64,000 nt of DNA from Dioscorea cayenensis subsp. rotundata. Lineage: Eukaryota > Streptophyta > Magnoliopsida > Dioscoreales > Dioscoreaceae. Positions within the stretch are counted from its first letter, which is position 1, and each line of letters begins with the position of its first letter. The stretch is taken from contig NC_052474.1 in assembly GCF_009730915.1 (NCBI RefSeq), positions 1,585,501-1,649,500 of the forward strand, in the 5' to 3' direction. A program made the position numbers and the translations under genes. The notes under the pieces are model-generated. The model was not told the origin of the DNA. It saw only the letters and a program-made list of their open reading frames with translations, and made no database searches. Of this stretch, positions 1-11,765 are shown piece after piece.

Positions 1-229
1 AATATGAAGAATAAGTTAAAGACTTTGCTTGACTCTCTATTTTTATTTCAATTCTAAAAATTATATATAAAACGGATATATTTTTAGACATTAAACACTC
101 TCATGAGAAAAAAAAAAAGTCAGATACTCTTTAAATAGAAGATCATAATGGAGAGATATTTTTAAACAATTTTTAGTATAGATTTTATGTAATAGTATAT
201 ATGTACTTAGTTTATCTCATTTATTTATT
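1..229. other. AT-rich flank with a copy of a repeat also found at 6944
   Basis: This AT-rich stretch has no coding potential. Bases 182-217 resemble 6944-6979 (shared pieces ATTTTATGTAATAGT and CTTAGTTTATCT), so the same AT-rich repeat lies on both sides of the GC-rich LINE block. The run of TTTA units at about 217-240 would be the tail of a minus-strand LINE. Confidence 0.4.
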
Positions 230-3200
230 TATTTATTTACTCAAAAAGTGGACAAAACCACGCCTCATCAATATAAAAGAGATACAGCAAACAAAGGCCA
301 TGACTCATAAATGCGAAAAGTCCACAAGGAGTGGACAGAATCCGCTGCCTCGAAAGCAAGTAGATATAATGTATGATCACAAAGATCCTGGATAGCAAGG
401 AACAAAATGACTCCTACCCCTCGCCTGGGATGAGGGACTCGCAAGGAACTCAGGAACCGAATCAGTCGAGGAAATCCAGATTCTCTCGATTTTAGCCAAA
501 GGTCGCATGCTCGCCTTCTGGTTTCTCGAGCCGTGACTATCACGTGATATAATCATACGTACGACCCTAACAATACTAGATTCCGACGAGAGACAATTGG
601 AATTGAAAAATGCGCGGCATTTCTTCTAGCCCAAATATTCCAATCGAGGATCACTTCTAACAAGCATATCCCAGTGGGGATAGAGGGTCTGGGAACTCGT
701 GGCCTGTTTCAACAATTCACCCAAAGATCCTTGAGATCTTGTCACGCATGCTGGGCTCCAAAGTAATACTGCATGTGCGCCATGAAGGCAATGCAGGAGA
801 TTACCACATTTTCAATCCTCACAAGGACACATAACACAAGCGGTGGTATCTAAGAAGGTCAGCACACGCATTAAGTTTCCAAGTTCTCCCGTGTTAAAAT
901 CTTTGTTGTCCCAAGCTAACCAAACTAGTGAAAAGGTGCGATCTTCTTTATGGTAAAGCGACCTTTCAAAATGGTAGGGTGTCCTCGCTTTACAGACTAG
1001 CAATCCCATCATTTTATCAGAAGGTTCTTACGTACTGCCATCATGCGGAGGGTCAGCTTTCTAACATCCTTAACGGAGTGGTGACGATGTTAAGATGGCA
1101 TCAGAGAAGTTTTCCTGGCCCTGAAAATCACCGTAGTAGGGATCAATGTGTGCCTCAACGCATAAGCTTGAATCGAATCCTCAATATGTTACTAAAGAAA
1201 AATAATGAGGCGGATATCGGCCGTGGGCCCGTCCTCAACCCAATTATCTAACTGGGAGAGTGTTGGATCCATCTTGCGCAGATGTGATGATATGTTTTCT
1301 CGCGAAGGGAGGGAGCGCAGGATGCCATTCAAAAGAAGGGATGGTCTCTTTTATGCTTATGGAAGAGGTTCCACATTGGAACATTCCTAAAAAGATAAAT
1401 TTCCTGATAATATTCTCACCACACTGCTTAGAAACCAGAATGATTTTCCACTCCACCATTTTCCCCAACAGGGCACTATTGAAAGTGCGTAGGTTGAGTA
1501 TACCCCATCCACCTTGTTCTTTGAACGACACGTACCGTCCCAATTAACTAGCCTCGATTTTCACTATCTTTGCCGAGAGTCCGGCGCACCAAAGAAAAGT
1601 CTCTCGATGGATCTTATCAATGTTTTTGGCACACGGCACTGCAGAAAGATCGACATTCAGAGGGTGGGATGGCGTCAAGACCGAATTGACAAATGTGAGT
1701 CTTCCACCGCTGAAAGCAACTTGGATTTCGGGAACAAGTCTAGATAACTCTTGCTCACCAGAGATCCCAGTCTGCTTCCTCGTCCACCCAAAAATAGGTA
1801 TGCCAAGGTAAGTATCGAGCATGAGCACACAATGAATCGTCGCAGCAAGAGTAGTGTGAGGCGTGAGATCTGAGAGGCATAGCAAAGCAGAGTCTTATCC
1901 GATAATGAGTCCCAGATACCCCTGAATAAGTAGAGATAAGCATTGATGACACGCAGATCTTCCCTCCTCCGGGTTCGCGGGAATGAGAAGATCATCCGTG
2001 AATTGAGGTGACATCTTGACCCCGATGATCTCCCCGTAACAACCCCATGAAGAACCCCCGAGTTCAAAGCATTATTGATCATCATGCTAAGAACATCAAC
2101 AACGACAAGAGGGAGAGGGAAAGAGGGTCCCTTGTCTTAATCCCTCTCCAGATCTCGCCCATATAGCCGCATTAGCTACCATTGATGAGGAATTTTGCTT
2201 TGGAGGATGAGAGAAGAGCATTAATCCACCCATACGCACTTTTCAAACAAACCCTCTCCTGATAGTTCAATACAAGAAACCCAGCCACGTTGTCAAAACT
2301 TTTCAAAATCAACTTTGAGAATAAAACCAGGGAAGTGGTTCTTTTGCATGAAGAAAATGAGTTCATTTAGCAAGTGACATAATGTATCATGAATACATCT
2401 CCCTTTAATGAACGCAGATCGAAAGGTCTATCAACTAAAGAATCAATGCTTAGATCGAGTCTGCTCGCCAAGATCTTGGAAATAATCTTGAAAGAAGAGT
2501 TACATCAAGCCGAGTGGGCGATAATAGAGGAGGATTGCTGGGCAAGGGATTTCAGGAATTAAGGCAATGTGGGAGCCCGTTAATCCTTTCAAGATTAGCT
2601 TTTACCCCGAGAGAGTCCTCACAAAGGTTGAAGACATCGCTCACACTATCCCATATATACCGGAAGAAAAAGATCGGAATCCCATCCGCCTGTGGGCTTT
2701 ATCGTGCACCAAATCAAAGATCGCCTTTCTGCCTAACTTTCTGCAAGAGTGAAAGGAATATCAAGAGATGATGATCATGGTGATACTTAGTACCAAGAAG
2801 ATTGGCCCCAATTAACTTGATACGAAAGTCCTGGGTCGAGCCACGCAGTTTTTGGTAAAAGAGGGGCAAAGATCCTTATGCATATCATTATATCGACTAC
2901 GTTGTTATTGGTGATCCAAGGGATAAAATTCTATTCCGTCGCCCATTAGCACAGAGTGGAAAAATCTGGTATTTTCATCACCTCCCGGCCGCAGTCTGCC
3001 TGCTTCCAATACTTCGTGTTTGAGTATTATGTGTAAGTCTAAAATGTAGGTGGCCTTTTGGCAAGTTCCGCTCAGCAGTGGTAGGGATTCTTTGAAATTA
3101 TCGAGTGAGGTCGATCTCATGGCATTAAAAGCCAGCTTTTTGAGTTTGATCGAGTCAAAGTCCGCCTCTTTAGCCCAATGCACGAATACAAATTCTAGTC

Positions 3201-6200
3201 TTCAGCAATGTTAGCTATGACATTAAGCCCCATCCTTGAAATAGATTGCGTATTCCACCACTACGATTAGATCAGGAAAATGATCCACCGAGCACCAGGT
3301 TCGCTCAAAATGGAATGGGCGCTGAAAGGAGGGATGATTACCGGACTCTAATCTGATAGGGACATGATCGGATCCGAGCACAGGAAGGCGGTTTTGGAAT
3401 GGTTTTGGGAAAGAGCGTTTCGATCCAAGGCTGACTAAGAAGCGGTCTAGCTTTTGCAGATTGATTTACTTGACCATCGTCCCGATAAACCTTTTCCCAA
3501 AGCCAGTTCTCAAACAACCCGGATCCCTCACTAAAAACTAGCGCTTAATGTCACCCATAGTTAGGGCAACCCGAGTGGATTTGTCCTCAATAGCGAAAAA
3601 TAGAGTTGAAATCACTCAGTGCAGCCCATGGAACTCCAACCCCACAGGGAGGCAGAGTCTAATTTCATTCCAAAAATCAGATTTCGTGTAGCTCAGCATT
3701 TGGTCCATAGGCGAGAGTATAGCTCCACTAACATCATTAGATTTGAACCTAAGTTTAGCAGAGAGACGAGTGGGCCCCTCAGCAGCAAACCAATCCCTCA
3801 AGTAAAACAACTATTCCACCCACCCGATCATACCACCGTGGAACAGGGCTGGGGTAGAGGAATTGATCAAGTTTGGTGCCAGCTCAGTGATCTCAAGTTA
3901 TTGAATCAATTGAGCAAAGTTTGGATTCGTAAAACGAGATATCTCGCATGGTGAAGGTGTAGAAAGTCTTTGACTAGGAAGCGTGAGGGCCTTTCCCAAC
4001 CTAACATTCCAACTAATAATGTTCATTGGGAAACTATGAGGGCACAGAGTGGAACCTACGATTGAGGTTTCCCACTCCTGAGTTTGAAGAAGACATTCTA
4101 GTTGACTCTAGCATGAGTGCGACAAACAAAGTTATCTCCTATGATGCAAAAGAAACTGCAAAAGAAATACCACAAGCATTGCAATAGTTGAAGGAGTTGC
4201 AAAATCATTCCAATCATTAAAGAGAAGGGATCTGGGATTGTACCTTGGTGTTGTATATTGGAGTTCCCCTTCTTTTTGGAAGATCTGGGTGGTTGTGGTA
4301 GGAAACCAGCTTCCTCATTCCATCTTGAGGATGGTTTCTTCCGTCTCGCTCCTTCTTGTCCCTTGGCTGGGTCCTCCCGTTTGTCTAGAGTGAAGTAGTC
4401 GCTCGACTTTAGCTCAAATCGCCGATTCGAGTCTTCCATCTCGAACAATTTAGGCTTATCGCCCCTCCTGACGCAGACCCCCTCGGATATCTGGACAGCA
4501 GGGTCCACGAAACATCTCGCAGGGGATGTCGGGCATTCCCTTGTGCCATGTTTCCTCGCGCCATAGAAGATGTCATCCCTTTCCAAGAAGCGGGGTTGAG
4601 ATCTCCTTGGAAAAAGTTGATGGGGACTAAAGACCAAAAACCATGGTTAAAAATCCAGCTAAAATCTGGTGGAGAGGAAAGGTTGGCGGATAAATGCGAT
4701 TACAAAAGGGATCAAATTCTGGGAGCAAATTCACCATAGAGAACATCCTTGGACATCTGTGGATGAGTTTGAGCTTTTGTTTTCTCGTTGGGCCTCGTAA
4801 ATAGGCCCGGGGAAAATCGTTAGCGAGGGGGTCGCGCCATCGAGTTTTCTTAAAAGCAAGATGGGCCAAGAGAGGAGCCCAAGATCCCACGAGGGTTAAG
4901 CAGAGCCCAAGTGAACGCTGCACAGTTGCGCGGTTAAGGTGTGCAAGGTGGCGGACCACTTTGGACATCCGGATGAGAAGAAGTCAGCGAACACACGTGA
5001 TCTCCTTGCAGCGTTGCCACTTGGAATTATCTCACCCGACTGTGCGGCAGCATGGTCGCGTAGCCGTCATCGAGGGAATAAAAACCTTGACCAATGCATG
5101 GTCGACGGCCGACACCCCTCAACATCGACCAGTGCGATGGTCGACCTTACACCCCTCACATCGACCGATGCATGGTCGTGACGCACTTCCCTTGATCCGT
5201 TCGTGACGCATGTAACGTGAGCGCGCGGGTAATACCACGATTAAAGGCTCGGGACCAGCGGTCCGAAGCAGAGGCGCCGAGCGTTGGCCATCTTTTCGGT
5301 TGGCATGGTTCTCATCGACCGGGAGCTGGGCTCCCGCGGACGGGTCTCGAGGAGAGTTATTGATACCCCCTGGGAGTCCACTCACCGTGCGCAAATTTAG
5401 AAGACGCACGTAGGGACCCGGGAGGCGGAGCTCACCGGGCGGTCAGTCTGGTGGGGGCGAGGCTTCCACACCCCCGATATTTGCTGGGAATCGGTCTCCT
5501 GGCTTCCCGGTTGTTAGCCTGCGGATCTGAGTCGCCTTCACCACTCTTACCTTTGATCTCTGGCGGCGTCCAGGTGGTCGATGGAATTAGCGACCGGTCT
5601 TCATGCTGGGAGAAATCACAACACACTTATCAAGATCACGTCGAATGTCGGAAAAGGAAGGCGGTTAGCTCGGTGATCAAGCACGATGAATTTCTGCATG
5701 CAAAGCTCGAATGAACTTGTGGAAGCACCACCCTTGGCGGCATGAGCGAGACCCGAAGCAAAGATTTGTAGAGTTTACTCGGCGCTGGAATGGCTACCAA
5801 GTCGCTCTCACGTCGAGGATGTCTACAAGCTGGAAGCCACGTCCATGCGATGGAGGAATTCGACAGAAGGACTGAGATTCCCCGAGCCAGAGCCCACGGA
5901 TCCAATTTCGCGACCAAGGCTTGATGGAAATGACACACTAGGACCTAACTCGCTGGGAGACTTAGTTCACCGATCTTGCTAGCTTTTAATGGCTTCCTCT
6001 TCATCGCAGAGGGTGGCGAGATAGGAATTTTCCCTGAAGTCGTGAGACGACATCCACTCGGGAGTGTTCGGGCGTGGGAGGAACCTCCTGTGAGATATCT
6101 TCGCTTGTCTCGACCCGAGATAATATCCAGCACAATTATCTTGGCCAAGTCTTTCCTGAGTTTAGAGGTTTCTTGAGTTAGAGATGGAGATGCAGGATCA

Positions 6201-6860
6201 AGCTGCCACTTGGGTTTTTGAAGGAAGATCATCCATCGCCTCTCTCGAACCTCATCCAGTGACAAGTAGCGGTAACGTGATGGCCCCCGATTGGCCTTAG
6301 GCCGGACACGCAGTGTCTCGGAGAAGCTTGGAGTTCTACTCTGACTTTAGCACGCCGGTGCCCGGCCCCCACACCGCTTGCAAGTTAATCGATGGCGGCA
6401 TTCGAAGTTTTATAGCAGAAGAACGGAGGCGGTGGTTGCAGTCGAGATGAACGGGTCTCTGGGAGCGTGGTGGAAGAAAACCACGAGAGGCGAGGCGGGT
6501 TACTGGCCAATCGAGGTCGGACTTTCGACTGGATCTCACGCGGTCTAACGGTTTCCCAACCAGAGCATTAGGATCCTCGGTGGATGATCCAAGTCCTCGA
6601 ATCTCCTCCCGGCGATGCTTAGTGCGGTCTGTGAGGGCTCACCGCCTTAGCGGGAAGGAGTGCCTCCAGTGAGGTCACGATGGGAAGCGAGGGCACGGAT
6701 CCAAGGCCCGACTGGAGTCCTGTTGCCGTTTTGGTTGTAGTTACAGCGAGTCAACCTCCTCTACTACCTCCAGCTCTACCTTGTCGATCACGGCTCACGA
6801 CCTCCACTCACCGGGAAGATCATCGTGAAGCGAACCTCCCATCGCTCTTCACAATGTGAG
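230..6860 (-). mobile_element. Decayed, near full-length L1-type LINE retrotransposon
   Basis: This block is markedly more GC-rich than its surroundings and reads as LINE on the minus strand. ORF2 starts near 4026 with MNIISWNVR followed by LGKA, the usual start of the plant L1 endonuclease. Endonuclease remnants lie at about 3100-4000. Reverse-transcriptase remnants follow at about 1550-3100. A C-terminal segment at 1244-1543 contains GGWGILNLRTFNSALLGK, closely matching GGWGILNLHDFNKALFGK in the LINE at 59266-62222. The section from about 4100 to 6300 is the expected place for ORF1 and contains ORF1-like fragments, but I could not confirm a domain. The section from 6300 to 6860 would be the 5' UTR. 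Every frame is broken by stops and shifts, so no active product is expected. The TTTA repeats near 217-240 fit a 3' tail. The boundaries are estimates, and 4900-6860 could include another element. Confidence 0.65.
1244..4026 (-). pseudogene. LINE ORF2 (endonuclease/reverse transcriptase), decayed
   Basis: Decayed ORF2 of the LINE, read from 4026 downwards. The start MNIISWNVR is typical of plant L1 endonuclease. Fragments include DWFAAEGPTRLSAKLRF near 3750 (endonuclease region) and AFNALNSGVL-type RT remnants near 2050. The post-RT segment with GGWGILNL is at about 1500. There are many stops and frame changes, and no complete YADD catalytic motif was found in a continuous frame. It is much older than the LINE at 59266-62222, whose frames are long and nearly continuous. 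Confidence 0.55.
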
Positions 6861-7260
6861 AGGTTCTAATTTTTTTAATCTTTAATAAAAATAAGACAGA
6901 TGTAACTAAATTCTAAATAATAGATAAGTAGTATTTAATAAAAATTTTATGTAATAGTGTACCTTAACTTAGTTTATCTAATCTTTTAATTTTTAATAAA
7001 AAATAAAATAAAAAGAGATATAATTAATTCTGAATAATTTGGACTAATGATTTGTTATTGTATATAATTAAAATGATATCACATAGAATTTATTAGTTTA
7101 TCTAATGTTAAAATTTTTAATAAAAAATAAAAATATATGTAACTAATTCTAAATAATTGGGAATAATGATTTGTTATTATATATAACTAAAATAATATCA
7201 TATCTAAAATGATATCACATAAACATGAATTTTCTTTCCCGTAATTAAGGTGATTTTATT
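6861..7260. repeat. AT-rich tandem repeat, unit about 124 bp
   Basis: Two clear units begin at 6969 and 7093 with TTAGTTTATCTAAT, and each runs on through a TTTTTAATAAAAAATAAAA segment and an ATGATTTGTTATT segment. A diverged partial unit lies at about 6865-6968, and a further piece lies on the far side of the LINE at 182-217. The LINE therefore probably inserted into an existing array. No gene is present. Confidence 0.6.
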
Positions 7261-7499
7261 TCATTTCGTTGTACAGTAGCAAAATGATATAAGTGACACA
7301 ACATAGAAACGCCCTTGTATTCATGTGTCCATTGCCATTTAGACTTAATTATCAATTATCCCAATTGTAAAATGACATACGGAGATGACACCACATCAGT
7401 GACATCTGCCATGCACTTAAGGGAAGAAGGTTATTGCGTAACGTAATCATTACTAGTTGATACCGGAACTTAATGTGATTAAAAATGTTTCAAAAATTT

Positions 7500-7581
7500 G
7501 GGGTGAGAGGCTCGAACTCTCGACCTCAGGATAACTCAGAAGCTATGAGACCTACGCGCTAGCCAACTGCGCCACCACCCC
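7500..7581 (-). tRNA. tRNA-Met (CAT) with 11-nt intron and a damaged acceptor stem, probable pseudogene
   Basis: Read on the minus strand, the sequence starts GGGGTGGTGGCGCAGTTGG, the 5' half of plant elongator tRNA-Met. The anticodon CAT is at 7545-7547, in the loop CTCATA. It is followed by an 11-nt insertion (7533-7543) at position 37/38, where plant elongator tRNA-Met genes usually carry an intron. The T arm is complete (GAGAG, TTCGAGC, CTCTC). After it only ACCCC remains, where seven acceptor-stem bases are needed. Two bases (a CT step) are missing compared with the usual CTCTCTCACCCC, so positions 66-67 cannot pair. It lies about 430 bp upstream of the DGAT2 start. It is either a recently damaged tRNA gene or a sequence error. 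Confidence 0.8.
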
Positions 7582-8006
7582 TTTGTTGAGTTTTTATTAA
7601 TTGCATTAATTTTTTTAATTTTATTCTTTTGATCATATGGCTGTCATTTACTAGTGAAGTTAAGGATCGAAAGCTTTCCCAGAATTTCAAGTATTTAAAG
7701 CTCACGCAGACTGCATTTCACGTAATCTCCGGCCAGCATGCTTAACACTGCATCAAATGCTTTCCTAGATAATATTCACACAAAATAAGCATGAGATAAG
7801 CACATTCCCATGATAACTCAGCATATTTTCTCTTCCAAATATAGAATCATTTTATTTATTTAAAAAATAAATAAGTAAAGAAATAAATTTTCGTCTAAAG
7901 ACACTCTCATCCAATAATCTTAAATTAGTATTCAGATATCAAACGCCCCCCATATATCCTTAGAAATAACACACTCCATTGAACCTCAAAAACTAGTTAG
8001 GATAGA
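7582..8006 (+). promoter_or_regulatory. Upstream region of the DGAT2 gene
   Basis: AT-rich, non-coding. It should hold the promoter and 5' UTR of the acyltransferase gene starting at 8007. I saw no individual element that I would assert. Confidence 0.3.
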
Positions 8007-9071
8007 ATGAAAGCAGAGAAGGAAGAAGGGTCAAGCTCTGAGCCAATGGTGATTCGAACAAGATGCCACTCCATAGCTCACTGCTTCATAGCCATGCTCA
8101 TCTGGCTCGCTGCCATTCATCTAAACATTCTCCTTCTCCTGCTTTCTTCTTTCCTCTTCTTCTCCAGCTCCACCCATGCAGCACTCCTGTAATCTTATAT
8201 ATATATATATATATATATACTTTTTGAAATATAACTTCTATAATCGATGCTTTTATTTAGTTATCTATCTGTTCTTATTGTTTTTTTTTAAATTTTTTGA
8301 AGAAACTATTTGTTTTTATTTGCACTGACTTATGATTTTCTTTAAATGAATGAAAAGGATTGTAGGACTTCTTCTTGTTCTCATGGCCATTCCATTGAAT
8401 GAAAATAGCAAGCTTGGCCAGGCATTTGCCAGGTGACACTCTTACACTCTTTTTCATCCTTTTTACCAGTTTTATGGTCAGTTTAAGCTTAAGTTTGTCA
8501 ATCTTTTGTTAGACAGATATGTAGGCAGATATGTGCCTGGTTATTTCCCCATGACTCTGCATATTGAAGAAACAAAAGCTTTCAATCCAAATAAATCTTA
8601 TGGTATATAACCTAATGCATTTTTCAGTGTATATGATAAGTATCAATTTATTTGAAAAATAAACTTTTTTTTTAATTCTCTCTCTTTCTGCAGTGTTAGC
8701 TCTTGAGCCACATTCAGTGTTTCCTCTTGGCTCTCTATCTCTTTTAAGCATCACTGGCTTGATGCCTCTTGCTAAGACTAAAGGCCTTGTTAGCAGTGCC
8801 GTAAGCTTTAACATCACTTATTATTTTCAATTCTCATCAACTTATATCATAGATCTCTGAATCTTTTACAATGTGTTTAAGTTTCATTCAGGTGTTCTAC
8901 ACTCCATTCCTTAGACAAATAGCTACTTGGTCTGGTCTCATATCAGCTACAAAGGAGAATTTCGTTAAATATTTGGAAACTGGACATAGTTGTATTATTA
9001 TTCCTGGTGGAGTTCATGAAGTTATGTATATGAACCATGAGTTTGAGGTTTGTGGAATTGGTGATTATGTG

Positions 9072-9109
<38 letters not shown>

Positions 9110-9790
9110 GGAACTTCATGTGTTCTTGTCTTGGTTCTAGGTTGCATTTCTGAAGCAGAGGCATGGATTTGTTCAAGTTGCTATTGAAACTGGCAGTCCT
9201 TTAGTCCCTGTGTTTTGTTTTGGCCAGGTTTGATGATTTATAGTTCTGGTTGTTATTTGGTATTATATTTTGGAACCTTTTCTGTTAATTTTCCTTTTTG
9301 TTTCAGAGAAATATTTATAGATGGTGGAAACCGAAAGGAAAATTATATCATCATATTGCTAGAACTCTCCGGTTTGCACCTTTAGTATTCTGGGGAGCAT
9401 TTGGGTACTTCTCTTAATAACAAAAAGATTTCTTAATTTTAAATTTGATGTGTTGTTTTTTTTTTAATTGTGCTTAAATTTGTATAGATCTCCCATTCCG
9501 TATCGTACACCAATACACATTGTAGTTGGAAAACCAATTCAAGTTAGACGAAATCCAAAACCTACAAAAGTTGAGGTAATTTTTTTTTTTTCTAAATTTG
9601 AAAAGCATTTCAGAATGTAAGACCAAAAAGTTTAAGCAATTCAAATTATCTCTATGACATTTAATATTTCCATTGATATTTTTGCCAGGTTGCAGAAGTT
9701 CATGCTTGCTTTCTATCAGCAATTGAGAAACTATTTTTGAAATATAGAGATGTCACAGGATGCAAAGATCTTGAACTGAAAATTCTTTGA
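8007..9790 (+). CDS. DGAT2: Diacylglycerol O-acyltransferase 2 (DGAT2)
   Basis: Makes triacylglycerol by transferring an acyl group from acyl-CoA to diacylglycerol in the ER membrane, the last step of storage-oil synthesis. Nine exons: 8007-8188, 8358-8432, 8517-8602, 8694-8800, 8892-9047, 9141-9227, 9307-9404, 9488-9575, 9689-9790. All have GT-AG borders and join in phase into 326 residues, the usual plant DGAT2 length. A hydrophobic membrane hairpin lies at about residues 22-70. The YFP motif is at 95-97. The active-site block EPHS is at 119-122, the plant form of the family's HPHG. PGG is at 188-190, and [19 protein letters not shown] starts near 209. The ATG at 8007 is the first that opens the membrane segment in frame. 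No frameshift or stop was found. Exon 3 has a possible alternative acceptor 12 nt downstream (8529). The length match to other DGAT2 proteins around YFP favours 8517. Confidence 0.93.
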
Positions 9791-10200
9791 CCAAATATTA
9801 TTTTTCTCTTATTCTATGCACATATACTGACATTTCTAATTGATGTAAATTCAGTGATGAAATTTAATTTCTTGATTTTTTTTTTTTTAATAGGCCCTTG
9901 TAAAAGTGGGCAACTTTACAAAATATTTTTATATGATTGCATAAAAATAAATTAAAAAAAAATAATATTTGATTTATGGTTAAAGGGTCAAATTTATAGA
10001 TAGTTAGTAAAAATATATCCCATAAAGACAAAAAAAATAAAAGACAACTTTATAACGGGTTCGGGTATGGGTATGAGAAGAAGCTGAATTAGATCCGACC
10101 CGATTAAAAAACGTATATATACCTACTACGCAGTGATTAGTCTGCCGCCATTGCCAACCCTAATTTATCGTCTCTCTCCCTCAAACCCTCGTCTTTCTCC
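9791..10200 (+). promoter_or_regulatory. Intergenic region and NMD3 promoter with a telo-box-like motif
   Basis: This interval separates two plus-strand genes. It holds the acyltransferase 3' UTR and the NMD3 upstream region. AACCCTAA at 10156-10163 resembles the telo-box common in plant promoters and 5' UTRs of ribosome-biogenesis genes. A TATA-like GTATATATAC lies near 10111. Assignment of these motifs is inference. Confidence 0.4.
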
Positions 10201-11765
10201 TTGCGATCCATGGACATGGACATGGCGTCTTCGGGGATGTTCGTCCCTCCTCAAACCCTAGGGACCGTGCTCTGTTGCATCTGTGGCGTGCCCATGGAGC
10301 CAAACCCGGCCAACATGTGCGCGCGCTGTCTCCGATCGCGCGTCGACATCACCGAAGGTCTTCCTCGCCACGCCGCCATCGTTCATTGCCCGGAGTGCAG
10401 CTCATGGCTCCAGCCCCCGCGATCATGGCTCCGGGCTGAGCTCGAGTCCCCGGCACTCCTCTCCCTCTGCCTGCGCCGCATCCACAAACCCCTATCTCGC
10501 CTCGTGCGCCTCGTCCATGGCGAGTTCGTCTGGACGGAGCCCCATTCCAAGCGAATCCACGTCAAGCTACGTGTCCAGCGCGAGGCCCTTCACGGTGCCA
10601 TCCTCGAACAATCGCATCTTGTCGAGTTCACCGTCCAAGACCGCCTCTGCGAGTCTTGTTCCCGCGCACAGGCATCTCCCGACCAGTGGGTGGCTGCTGT
10701 ACAGCTCCGCCAGCACGTCCCCCATCGGCGCACCTTTTTCTTTCTCGAGCAGCTCATCCTCCGCCACGGTGCCGCCGCACGCGCCGTTCGCATCAAAGAA
10801 ACCTCCTCCGGCGTTGATTTCTTCTTCGGTCACCGTAGCCATGCCATGAAGTTCGTCGAATTCGTCTCCGGCGTCGTGCCCGTCCGGAGACGCTCCGACA
10901 AACAGCTCGTGTCGCACGATACAAAGAGCAACAACTACAACTATAAGTACACATTCTCCGTAGAAATCTGCCCCCATCTGCCGTGAGGATTTGATATGCC
11001 TCCCTCCCAAAGTCTCCAACAGCCTGGGAAATCTCGGCCCCCTTGTTATCTGTGCTAAGGTCAGCAATAGCATCTTGCTTGTGGATCCAGAGACTCTCCG
11101 CACTGCTTTTTTAGACGCGGATGAATATTGGAGGACGCCATTCGGTGCTCTGCTCTCAAGTCGCCAGCTTGTGGAATTCATTGTGCTTGATGTGAAGGAA
11201 AAAGACCCCTGAAGTTACTGTCTCTGGCTCAAGGTATTGTCTTGCCCGTGTTGAGGTTGCGAGGATGTCTGATTTCGGCCAGAACGACACTACATTCGAT
11301 ATAAAGACTCATCTTGGGCATCTATTGAAAGAAGGAGATGTTGTGCTTGGTTATGATCTTTATTCCGCAAATAGCAATGATGTGGAGATGGGTAAATACA
11401 AGGGATTTGAGTTGCCCTATGCAATCCTGATAAAGAAGAGTTATGAAGAGAAACGGCAGAGGAAACATGGGAAACAGAGGAAATGGAGGCTGAAGAGGAT
11501 GCAGATGGAAGTGGATGATGGTGCTAGAGGTAGAGGTTCTGAGGAGAAGAGGAATAATGAGTATGAAGAGTTCTTGAGGGAATTGGAGGAGAATCCAACA
11601 GGAATGCTTGATCAAATGACTATTTACAAGAATAAAGATCACAGGCCATCCGAGACAGCATCTATGCTTAGTGGGGATGATGATTTGCCTTTGGATGAAT
11701 TGATTAGTAAACTTGAGTTGAGTGATGATGAGGAGGGGGAAGAGGATGAAGACATGGCACAATGA
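10201..11765 (+). CDS. NMD3: 60S ribosomal export protein NMD3, single exon, two +1 frameshifts
   Basis: NMD3 is the nuclear-export adaptor that binds the pre-60S ribosomal subunit and connects it to the exportin CRM1/XPO1. The N-terminal zinc-ribbon cysteines are C25/C28, C40/C43 and C63/C66, with C-x2-C near 147. The C-terminus is acidic (EEGEEDED), as usual. The reading frame runs 10201-10984 and breaks in a C5 run at 10971-10975. It resumes in the next frame to about 11211, breaks again at a C4 run (11206-11209), and resumes to the stop at 11763-11765. Removing one C from each run gives about 520 residues, close to known plant NMD3 (about 510-520). The segments at the two breaks (EICP then ICREDLICLPPKVS; VKEKDP then EVTVSGSRYCLA) join as in homologues. 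No intron is visible. The 5' half is GC-rich. Several in-frame ATGs lie in the first eight codons. It is either an intact gene with two sequence errors or a very young pseudogene. Confidence 0.88.

Noticed and set aside
4098-4637. 179-codon minus-strand frame as an independent gene
   Set aside because: It lies just upstream of the LINE ORF2 start in the expected ORF1 position and shares the GC-rich block, so it was treated as part of the retrotransposon.
8943-9176. Minus-strand frame opposite DGAT2 exon 5
   Set aside because: It contains a (TA)n-derived Ile-Tyr run and is antisense to a well-supported exon.
10567-11181. 204-codon minus-strand frame opposite NMD3
   Set aside because: Shadow of the GC-rich NMD3 coding strand, which has a clear family match.
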